Source of the DNA: Azohydromonas lata NBRC 102462
GTDB lineage: Bacteria; Pseudomonadota; Gammaproteobacteria; Burkholderiales; Burkholderiaceae_C
Assembly (NCBI RefSeq): GCF_001571085.1
Contig: NZ_BCTC01000060.1
Coordinates: 1-39,222, forward strand
DNA: 39,222 bases
Direction: 5' to 3'
The notes beneath the pieces are model-generated. The model did not search any database, was not told the origin of the DNA, and worked only from the letters and a program-made list of their open reading frames with translations. Positions 33,271-39,222 of this stretch are shown piece by piece. Within the stretch, counting starts at the first letter, position 1. Every line of letters begins with the position of its first letter. Both the position numbers and the translations under genes were made by a program.

Positions 33271-35490
33271 TCAGGAATTGACTGTCGCGACGCCGTCTGC
33301 CGCGGCGGGGGCTGCTTGCGCTTGCGCTTGTGCCTGCGCCGGCCGCTGGCCCGCGCGCAGCCGGTACACGAGCGCATCGCGGTCGCCGTCGCCGACGACG
33401 CGGCCGCGCTGCATGAGGATGGCGCGGCGGCACAGGCTCGCGGCCGCGGGGCGGTGCGTGGCGATCACCAGCACGTCGCGCTCGCCAAGCTGCCGCTCGA
33501 TGGCCTGGTACATGCGCTGCTCCGTCGCGGGGTCCAGCGCGCTGCTGGGCTCGTCGAGCAGCCACACGCGCGGGCGCCGCGCCATGGCGCGCGCCACGCC
33601 GCAGAGCTGGCGCTGGCCCACGGACAGCCCGCTTCCGCCTTCGGCGATGGGACGGTCCAGGCCGCGCGGGTGGTCGGCCAGCATCGCGTCGAGGCCCAGT
33701 GCGTGCACGGCGTCCAGCAGCCGCTGGTCTTCCACCACGCTGCCCAGGCACAGGTTCTCGCGCAGCGAGCCGCGGAACATCTGCACTTCCTGCGGCAGCA
33801 ACGCCACGGCGCGGCGCAGCGCGTCCGGCTCCAGCAGCGCCAGGTCGTAGCCGCCCAGGAGCACGCGGCCCGCCGAGGGCCGGTACAGCCCGGCGAGCAG
33901 GCGCAGCAGCGTGGACTTGCCCGACCCCGGGGGGCCCACCAGGACGACGCGGTCGCCTTCGGCCAGGGTGAGGTTGTCGATGTCGATCTGCGGCACCGGC
34001 GCCTCGCCGTAGCCAAAGCGCACCCCTTCCAGGCGCAGCTCCGCACCCAGCTGCTGCGGGCGCAACAACTGCACGCCCGGGTCGCGCTCGGCGGGCAGGC
34101 TCAGCACCGCGTTGACGGCCTTGAGCGCCAGCGTTGCCGCGTGGGCCTGCGTCAAGAGGTGAATGCCTGCGGCAATGGGCCCAACCACGCGGCTGCCCAG
34201 CATGGTGATGGCGGTGAGGCCCCCCACGGTGAGGCTGCCGTCCTGGATCAGGTACACGCCGCACACCACCACGCCCAGGTAGGACGTGCTGGAGAGGCTG
34301 GCCGCGATGGAGCCGGTCAGCGCGTTGGTGGCGCGCTGGCGCCGCGCATGCTCGGAGATGTCGTGCGTGAGCGCGCGCCAGCGCTCGGCAAAGCGCCATC
34401 CCGCGCCCAGCGCCTTGAGCGTCTCGCTGCCGGCGATGGCTTCCACCAGCACGCCGTTGCGGTGGTGCATGCTGACTTGCTGCTGCGCGGTCAGGCGCCT
34501 CACGCGGGCCTGCGCCAGCAGGCCTACCACCAGCGCCACGGCCGCCGCCGCCACGTAGATCCACGCCACCGGGCCCGCGATGCACGCGATGACCACGATG
34601 AAGATCAGCGCAAAGGGAATCTCCGCCAGCGTGAACAGCACGCTGGAGGTGAAGAAGGCGCGCGTGGACTCCAGCCCGCCCACCTGCGCCGCCAGCGTGC
34701 CCACCGCGCGCGGGCGCGCATCCAGCCGCACGTCGCCCAGCACGCGGAACACCTCCGACGACACTTCCTCGTCGATTTCGCAGGCAATGCGGTCGAGCAT
34801 GCGCGCACGCACCACGCGCAGCGCGAAGTCGAAGACCAGCAGCACGCCGACGATGCCCACCAGTGCCCACAGCGTGGACAGCGCGAACGACGGGACGACG
34901 CGGTCATAGACCTGCTGCGAGAACAGCCCGGTGGCCACCGCCAGCACGCTGGTGAGCAGCGAGGCCAGCGCGATTTCCGACAGCAGCCGCCGGCGCTGGC
35001 GCAGCGCGTTCCACAGCAGCGCACGCGCGGGCTGCGCGTCGTCGTCGGCCGGCGCCGCGGCGACGGTGCGCGGGCGCAGCCACACGGCCAGCGCGTCGGC
35101 GATCTCGGCCCGGGGCAGCTCGCGCAGCTCGCCCGCGCCGGAGTCCAGCACCACGTGCTCGCCGCGCTGCTCCAGCAGCACCCAGCTCATGCCCTCATGC
35201 TCGATGAGCAGCGGCAGGTGGCGCGGCTCCAGCGTGCGCCCGCGCGCCGAGGCCAGCTCGAAGTTGAACAAGCCCAGCTTGCCCAGCGCGCCGTCGAGCT
35301 GGCGCAGCGTCTCGCGGCCCTGGCCGAAGCTCGGCGTGCCGGCGGCCTGCAAGGCGTGGTGCACGGCCTCCCGCTCGACGCCGTGGCCCAGCAGGCCCAG
35401 CAGCCGCTGCAGCGCCGCCGCTGCCACGGCGGCAGGCGCCGCTGCGGCTGCCGAGGCGGGGGCGGCGTTCAGGGCGTGGTTTCTATCCAT
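33271..35490 (-). CDS. Type I secretion ABC exporter with inactive C39-like domain (LapB-like)
   Basis: A 739-aa fusion of three parts. An N-terminal C39-peptidase-like domain (about 25-150) lacks the catalytic Cys and so serves only for substrate binding. A six-helix membrane domain (about 165-430) follows. The ATPase has Walker A VGPPGSGKST, signature GLSVGQRQL (Val replaces the usual Gly) and Walker B VWLLDEPSSALD. The C-terminus is a Gln/Ala-rich tail. It powers export of the adhesin encoded divergently. The ATG at 35490 overlaps the upstream TolC-like gene by 22 nt. Confidence 0.93.
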   Translation of the reverse strand: MDRNHALNAAPASAAAAAPAAVAAAALQRLLGLLGHGVEREAVHHALQAAGTPSFGQGRETLRQLDGALGKLGLFNFELASARGRTLEPRHLPLLIEHEGMSWVLLEQRGEHVVLDSGAGELRELPRAEIADALAVWLRPRTVAAAPADDDAQPARALLWNALRQRRRLLSEIALASLLTSVLAVATGLFSQQVYDRVVPSFALSTLWALVGIVGVLLVFDFALRVVRARMLDRIACEIDEEVSSEVFRVLGDVRLDARPRAVGTLAAQVGGLESTRAFFTSSVLFTLAEIPFALIFIVVIACIAGPVAWIYVAAAAVALVVGLLAQARVRRLTAQQQVSMHHRNGVLVEAIAGSETLKALGAGWRFAERWRALTHDISEHARRQRATNALTGSIAASLSSTSYLGVVVCGVYLIQDGSLTVGGLTAITMLGSRVVGPIAAGIHLLTQAHAATLALKAVNAVLSLPAERDPGVQLLRPQQLGAELRLEGVRFGYGEAPVPQIDIDNLTLAEGDRVVLVGPPGSGKSTLLRLLAGLYRPSAGRVLLGGYDLALLEPDALRRAVALLPQEVQMFRGSLRENLCLGSVVEDQRLLDAVHALGLDAMLADHPRGLDRPIAEGGSGLSVGQRQLCGVARAMARRPRVWLLDEPSSALDPATEQRMYQAIERQLGERDVLVIATHRPAAASLCRRAILMQRGRVVGDGDRDALVYRLRAGQRPAQAQAQAQAAPAAADGVATVNS

Positions 35491-36842
35491 GAAGACAATG
35501 CTCCGGTGTTGCCCATGAGATGCAGGGCGCTTTGCGCGTGCTGCGTGCGGGCGCGCGACAGCGCCACACGGGTGTCCAGCACCTCGCGGAAGGTGTTGAG
35601 AACCTCGATCCAGCTGCGCCGGCCTGCTTCGAACTGGCGCATGTAGGAGTCGGCCGTGAACTGCAGCGACTCGATCTGCGGCTGCAGCTCGGCGATCTGG
35701 CGCTCGGCCGACTGCTGGTCGGTGAGATGGGTGCGCGCGCGCTGGCGCACGTCGAGCTCGGCCACACGCACCTGGTCCTGTGCGGCCTCGATGCGGCTTT
35801 GCGCCGCCTTGACGGAGGAGAAGGCGGCCAGGCCGGCCTCGGGCGTGAAGCTCAAGGCCAGCATGACGCGGTTGTCGCTCGGCACGGAAACGCCGGCGGA
35901 CACGTTTTGCTGCCGCTCCAGCCGCAGCGACAGCCGCGGCATGGACTCGCCGCGGCGCACCGCTGCCGCCGCGCGTGCGGCCTCCACTTCGGCGCTGCGC
36001 TGGGCCACCACGTTGGAGCGGCTGAGGTACTCGGCTTCCGCCGTGTCGGCGCCGGGCAGTGCCACGCCCGGAACTTCCAGCATCAGCGGCTCGCCCGCGA
36101 CGCTGCCGGCCACCAAGGTTTGCAGGTCCGAGCGCGCACGCTCGGACTCGGCCAGCAATTGCTCGCGCTGCACCGAGGTGGACGCCAGGCGGGCCTGCGC
36201 CACCGAGATGTCCGAGCGCGCCGCGGCACCGGCCGCCTCGCGCCGCTTGACGTAGGCCAGCAGCCGTTCGAACACCGTGCGGCCTTCGGCGGCGATGCGC
36301 AGCCGCTCCTGGGCGCCGGACCAGGCCAGGTAGGCCACCGCGGTCTGCTCCACGATGCCGCGGCGCGCTTCCGTCTCGCCCAACTGCGCCGAGCGCTCCT
36401 GCGCCTGCGCCTGGTTGATGGCGCCGTCGATGCGGCCGCCGGCCCACAGGGGCTGGTCCAGCCGCAGCAGCCGCGAGTCCGAGCGCGCCTGCGAGGAAAA
36501 CACGCCCGGCGCAATCTCGGCGGAAAGGGTCGGGTAGCGGCCCCATTCGGCCGTCTCGCGCAGGTAGCCGGCAGTGACGCGGTCGGCACCCGCCGCGGCC
36601 ACCGTCGGGCTGTGGGCCAGGGCATCGGCCACGGCGGCGCGCAGCGTGTAGGTCGGCACGGCGGCCAGGCTGGTGGCGGTGACGGTGACCTGCACGGGCG
36701 CTTGGGCCGCAGGCGCGCCGGCGGGCTCCTGGGCCAGCGCGGCGGCGCAGGCGGCCACGGCCGCGGCGGCCATCAGCCGCCCCAGGCCGGTGGCGCGTGA
36801 CGAAGGCGTGCGCCGCCGGGCGCAGGACATCGTGCGCGTCAT
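35469..36842 (-). CDS. TolC-family outer-membrane protein (LapE-like)
   Basis: A 457-aa protein. It has an Arg-rich N-terminus and a hydrophobic signal ending near AALAQ (about residue 38). Two homologous helical repeats follow, with TLRAAVADALAHSPTVAAAG and RRSWIEVLNTFREVLDTRVA typical of TolC-type T1SS channels. It forms the outer-membrane conduit for the exporter. AAGGA lies 8 nt before the ATG, which overlaps the stop of the LuxR-type gene (ATGA); an ATG at 36830 is possible. Confidence 0.9.
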   Translation of the reverse strand: MTRTMSCARRRTPSSRATGLGRLMAAAAVAACAAALAQEPAGAPAAQAPVQVTVTATSLAAVPTYTLRAAVADALAHSPTVAAAGADRVTAGYLRETAEWGRYPTLSAEIAPGVFSSQARSDSRLLRLDQPLWAGGRIDGAINQAQAQERSAQLGETEARRGIVEQTAVAYLAWSGAQERLRIAAEGRTVFERLLAYVKRREAAGAAARSDISVAQARLASTSVQREQLLAESERARSDLQTLVAGSVAGEPLMLEVPGVALPGADTAEAEYLSRSNVVAQRSAEVEAARAAAAVRRGESMPRLSLRLERQQNVSAGVSVPSDNRVMLALSFTPEAGLAAFSSVKAAQSRIEAAQDQVRVAELDVRQRARTHLTDQQSAERQIAELQPQIESLQFTADSYMRQFEAGRRSWIEVLNTFREVLDTRVALSRARTQHAQSALHLMGNTGALSSWIETTP

Positions 36843-37573
36843 GCGGGCATTCCTTCCAGCAGCGATGCAGGCACGCGGCCCAGGGCTGCGTGCGCCACGG
36901 CCGCCTCCGCATCCCGCGCGATGAGGTGCAGGCGGTTGCGGGCATTGAGCGCGCGCAGCACCGCCGCTGCGTGCAGCTTCACCGTGCCGGGCGCCAGGTC
37001 CATGCGCTGGGCGATCTCCTTGTTGCTCAAGCCGTGGCGCATCAGCGCCATGACCTCGCGCTGGCGCGGGCTCAGCGCCTTGGTCTGGGGCTGGGCTTCT
37101 CGCGTTTGCCCACGATGGAGCAAGGCATTCTGAAGAGCCTGCTGCAGCACCATCAGCGGTGCGCGAACGCTGACCTCGTGCTGGCCCACCGGCTCGCCGG
37201 GCACCAGTCGCAGCCGCGCCGTGCCCGGGTCCAGCCACGCCGGCGCGGCCGCGAAGACGGCCGCGGTGTCCAGCACCAGCAAGTCCAGACCGTCCCGGAA
37301 CAGCGCCGCGCAACGCCCGGCCCCGTTCGGGGTGGCCACCACCACGCGCCCGGCCAGTTGCAACTGCGTGCCCAGCATGTGCGCCAAGCCGGCCCCCAGC
37401 AGCGCGCTGTCCGTCACCAGCAAGATCTGCACGGACCGCATGGCCTCTCCCGTGGCACGGCCATCGCCCAGGCTGAAGACGCCAACCCGGCCGTCCGCCG
37501 TGGGCACGGCGGCGTCGGACACCGAGCCGTCACGCATGCCTTGGGGCCTCGGATCGGAGAATTGAAATTTCAT
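36839..37573 (-). CDS. LuxR/NarL-type response-regulator-like protein
   Basis: A 244-aa protein. A receiver-like N-terminal domain starts at SVQILLVTDSALLGAGLAHM, although the usual acidic pocket and phospho-Asp are not clearly conserved. The C-terminal LuxR helix-turn-helix (ALSPRQREVMALMRHGLSNK, then RMDLAPGTVKLHAAAVLRAL) is clear. Being first in the secretion operon, it probably autoregulates it and the divergent adhesin. The start is uncertain. 37573 is chosen because the region down to 37441 has coding-like GC-rich third positions, but an ATG at 37441 has a better ribosome site (GGGAG) and begins exactly at the receiver fold. Confidence 0.85.
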   Translation of the reverse strand: MKFQFSDPRPQGMRDGSVSDAAVPTADGRVGVFSLGDGRATGEAMRSVQILLVTDSALLGAGLAHMLGTQLQLAGRVVVATPNGAGRCAALFRDGLDLLVLDTAAVFAAAPAWLDPGTARLRLVPGEPVGQHEVSVRAPLMVLQQALQNALLHRGQTREAQPQTKALSPRQREVMALMRHGLSNKEIAQRMDLAPGTVKLHAAAVLRALNARNRLHLIARDAEAAVAHAALGRVPASLLEGMPA

Positions 37574-37600
37574 GGGTCTGTTTGTGGTCAATAACAGTCC

Positions 37601-37627
37601 AAGCTGGCATCGGACCAAATCCAGCTT
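37601..37627. promoter_or_regulatory. Inverted repeat upstream of the LuxR-type gene
   Basis: AAGCTGG (37601-37607) and CCAGCTT (37621-37627) form a perfect 7-bp dyad with a 13-nt centre, 27 nt before the presumed start. It is a candidate autoregulatory site. Confidence 0.4.
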
Positions 37628-37753
37628 TTCCTAAGCAAGGGCGCCTGCAATGATTCTTCATCGCGCAACGCCCGTGTTTTCAGCGTTTGCGTATCGCTCC
37701 AGGCATTTTCAGGTGCGACACGATGCGATGGTTGGCGTTTGCCCCGAACGCAG

Positions 37754-37806
37754 TTTTGTTAAGCAGGTATCCGGGAATTGCTTCACGCAGGATACATTTT
37801 GTTAAG
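37754..37806. repeat. Direct repeat TTTTGTTAAG with enclosed dyad
   Basis: TTTTGTTAAG occurs at 37754-37763 and 37797-37806, 43 bp apart, each followed by a similar GCrGG tail. Between them GTATCC (37767-37772) and GGATAC (37790-37795) are inverted. The arrangement looks like a regulator-binding array. Confidence 0.45.
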
Positions 37807-37852
37807 GCGGCATCATTGCTGCGCCAAGCATGGAGTGTGTATAGATTGTGAA

Positions 37853-37883
37853 CTCGGAACTCGGGGTAAACCAGTATTCCGAG
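37853..37883 (+). other. Hairpin in the adhesin leader
   Basis: CTCGGAA and TTCCGAG form a perfect 7-bp stem with a 17-nt loop just downstream of the TATAGAT element, so it would be near the 5' end of the leader RNA. Its role is unknown. Confidence 0.4.
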
Positions 37884-38293
37884 ATATTGACCGTTCTGGC
37901 GCGCCAGCGAGTGCGTCCTGCAGCCAGCGCCTTACTCCTAGGGAAAACACCGAACGCACTGCAAGCCGGAGTGTTTCTGGACTGTGGCGGTGCCGGCAAT
38001 TTCGTGAATTAGCCACATTTGTTCTTTTGTTGATTCAAATTCTGGCGGCTTCAGCCGATGTTGCGCTGATCCGATCTCAATCACCAGGTGATTTTGAAGC
38101 GGAGAAAAGCGTCATGAATGTGGCCTTGTTTTCGGGTTTGCCGTCGAACTCGCGGGCCATTTGGCTATGCCTCTGGGCATATTGCCAGCGGCAAAGTGCT
38201 TGTCGATCATGACGTGAATTTCCATGGGCTCCGCCCCGTAGCCGCCGTCCGAATACTTCTGGCGATTGTTCGCCCAATCTGAAAAGCAGTGAC

Positions 38294-39222
38294 ATGAACC
38301 AATCCGATGCTTCCCGCAGTGCTGTGAACAAGCCTCGCACCCTTTCCAATGCCAAGGGGCGTCGCGCTGGCGAGGCGCTTGCCGATGAGCTCGACGCTGC
38401 CGGTGTAGGACTTCCGGCAGACCCGGTCGAAGCGGAAGTGCCGCTGCAGGGCGACGCCCAAGCGGTAGAGCAGCTGGCGGAAGAAGCCGCGGACGCTGCG
38501 GATGCAGAAGGCACCGCAGCGGGCGAATCCGCCGATACGACCGTCGTGGCCCAGGCCGAGGCCGTCGGCGCGGCAGGCGCTGAGGGCGCGGGCGCGGGTG
38601 CGGGTGCCGGTGCCGGCGCAGCGGGTTCGGCCGGTGCGGCAGGCGCCGGTGGCGCGGCGGGTGCGGGTGCCGCCGGTGCCGCGGGCGCGGCCGGCGCAGC
38701 GGGTGCAGCCGGTGCCGTGGGCGTGGCCAGCGTCACCGCCCTGGGCGTGGGCGCATTGACCGTGCCGGCCGCCGTCGTGGGAGCAGCCAGCGTTGCAGGC
38801 GCAGCCGGCGTGGCCGCGGCAGCCGGCAACAGCAGCAGCACCCCTCCTGCGCCCAGCCAGCCGGTGGCGCCCACGACGACGGTCAGCGGCATCCACATCA
38901 GCAACGACAACGGCTCCTCGGCGTCGGATTTCCTCACCAATGCCGCGGCGCAGACCATCACGGCCCAGCTCAGCACGGCGTTGACCGCGGGCCAGGATCT
39001 GTGGGGTTCGCTGGACAACGGCGCGACGTGGGTCAAGGTCACCGACAAGGTGTCGGGCACGACCGTGAACTGGACCGGCGCGACGCTGCTTGAAGGCAGC
39101 ACGGCCATCGTGTTCCAGGTTCGCAGCGAAGGCGGCACGGGCCCGACGGCCCACCAGACCTACACCCTGGACACGCAGCTGGCCGCCGCGCAGGTGGCGC
39201 TGACCACCGACAGCGGCAGCAG
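38294..39222 (+). CDS. Large type I secreted adhesin (BapA/LapA-like), N-terminal part
   Basis: The frame is open from the ATG at 38294 to the window end (309 codons shown). Residues 1-90 are polar and acidic after a basic start, and contain TAAG at 74-77. Residues 92-178 are almost only Ala, Gly and Val, with a hydrophobic part (141-178) that could lie in a membrane. From about residue 195 an Ig-like domain begins (VSGIHISNDNGSSASDFLTN, LTAGQDLWGSLDNGATWVKV, YTLDTQ), typical of the repeated domains in BapA-type adhesins. There is no Sec signal, as expected for type I export with a C-terminal signal. The divergent exporter genes support this. The ribosome site is weak. Total size and repeat number are unknown. 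Confidence 0.85.
   Translation, partial: MNQSDASRSAVNKPRTLSNAKGRRAGEALADELDAAGVGLPADPVEAEVPLQGDAQAVEQLAEEAADAADAEGTAAGESADTTVVAQAEAVGAAGAEGAGAGAGAGAGAAGSAGAAGAGGAAGAGAAGAAGAAGAAGAAGAVGVASVTALGVGALTVPAAVVGAASVAGAAGVAAAAGNSSSTPPAPSQPVAPTTTVSGIHISNDNGSSASDFLTNAAAQTITAQLSTALTAGQDLWGSLDNGATWVKVTDKVSGTTVNWTGATLLEGSTAIVFQVRSEGGTGPTAHQTYTLDTQLAAAQVALTTDSGS
38571..38725 (+). repeat. Degenerate GC-rich repeat encoding Ala/Gly tract
   Basis: Short units such as GCGGGTGC, GCCGGTGC and GGCGCGGCC alternate and encode (Ala/Gly)n within the adhesin. The tract is likely prone to slippage. On the other strand it gives a Pro/Ala-rich open frame that is not a gene. Confidence 0.7.

Larger units (their letters stand above)
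37574..38293. other. 720-nt AT-richer leader/regulatory region between secretion operon and adhesin
   Basis: It is markedly less GC-rich than its neighbours. It contains several repeats listed separately: a dyad at 37601-37627, a 10-bp direct repeat at 37754 and 37797, a dyad at 37767-37795 and a hairpin at 37853-37883. A -10-like TATAGAT at 37840 would give an adhesin leader of about 440 nt. A 144-codon open frame (37778-38212) has no protein-like character. Confidence 0.6.

Noticed and set aside
32797-35646. A 949-codon plus-strand open frame opposite the ABC exporter
   Set aside because: It is Arg/His/Gln-rich with no motif; the minus-strand exporter has all ABC and C39-like features.
37850-37990. 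A possible c-di-GMP (GEMM) riboswitch in the adhesin leader
   Set aside because: The loop contains GGGGTAAACC, but the conserved GACGCAAAGCC-like segment and tetraloop pairing are not found.
37778-38212. A possible 144-aa gene in the adhesin leader
   Set aside because: It is Cys/Arg-rich with irregular third positions, no ribosome site and no family likeness.
38077-39138. A Pro/Ala-rich minus-strand frame of 353 codons that looks like a repeat protein
   Set aside because: It is the complement of the Ala/Gly tract of the adhesin. The plus strand has an acidic head and an Ig-like domain, so the plus frame is the real one.

Overview
The window is GC-rich and densely packed, with third codon positions dominated by G and C. 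Two tripartite-tricarboxylate (Bug/TctC-type) binding proteins, LysR regulators beside small catabolic operons, and many aromatic-acid and organosulfur genes suggest a soil or water betaproteobacterium, most likely Burkholderiales (Comamonadaceae or Alcaligenaceae). This is inference from gene style, because no rRNA or taxonomic marker is present. I found no tRNA, rRNA, CRISPR array, insertion sequence or phage gene.

Left part (1-14300): the tail of a vanillin/benzaldehyde-type aldehyde dehydrogenase is followed by a two-gene unit, an exported arylsulfatase and an exported formylglycine-generating enzyme that would activate it. A convergent minus-strand operon (8521 to 3061) encodes an FAD aromatic hydroxylase, an extradiol dioxygenase, a fumarylacetoacetate-hydrolase-family enzyme, a Bug binding protein and a beta-keto-acid cleavage enzyme, with a divergent LysR regulator. 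These look like successive steps of an aromatic-ring degradation route. A second minus-strand group (14291 to 10533) encodes a VOC metalloenzyme, a 2,6-dihydroxypyridine-hydroxylase-like FAD monooxygenase and a DUF485/ActP-type symporter pair. A TetR regulator follows it, and its promoter shares a 14-bp motif with the promoter of this group.

Middle (14486-21105): a nearly complete 3-sulfolactate degradation module. suyR (GntR/HutC) and suyZ (sulfate/sulfite exporter) face suyA-suyB (sulfolactate sulfo-lyase), slcC and comC (the two stereospecific sulfolactate dehydrogenases that together interconvert the enantiomers), and a Bug binding protein. A perfect inverted repeat between suyR and suyA is the likely SuyR operator. 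With the sulfatase, the window carries two separate organosulfur systems.

Right-middle (21533-28365): an alcohol-oxidation operon on the minus strand encodes a Tat-exported Rieske protein, a PQQ alcohol dehydrogenase with the lanthanide-type Asp-x-Asp signature, a DUF1097 membrane protein and an AldA-like aldehyde dehydrogenase. A good -24/-12 (sigma-54) promoter lies in front of it, and an AcoR-type sigma-54 activator is encoded divergently. A carboxymuconolactone-decarboxylase-family protein with a divergent LysR regulator follows.

Right end (29939-39222): six co-oriented minus-strand genes encode a LuxR-type regulator, a TolC-like outer-membrane protein, a LapB-like ABC exporter, an HlyD-like adaptor, a glycosyltransferase and an ATP-grasp enzyme. 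Divergent from them, after a 720-nt untranslated region, starts a very large-looking type I secreted adhesin that is still open at the window edge. It has an Ala/Gly-rich hydrophobic N-terminal segment and begins a series of BapA-type Ig-like domains. The exporter plus two possible protein- or glycan-modifying enzymes beside the adhesin is the most system-like uncharacterised feature here; the Rieske/PQQ-dehydrogenase pairing is the second.
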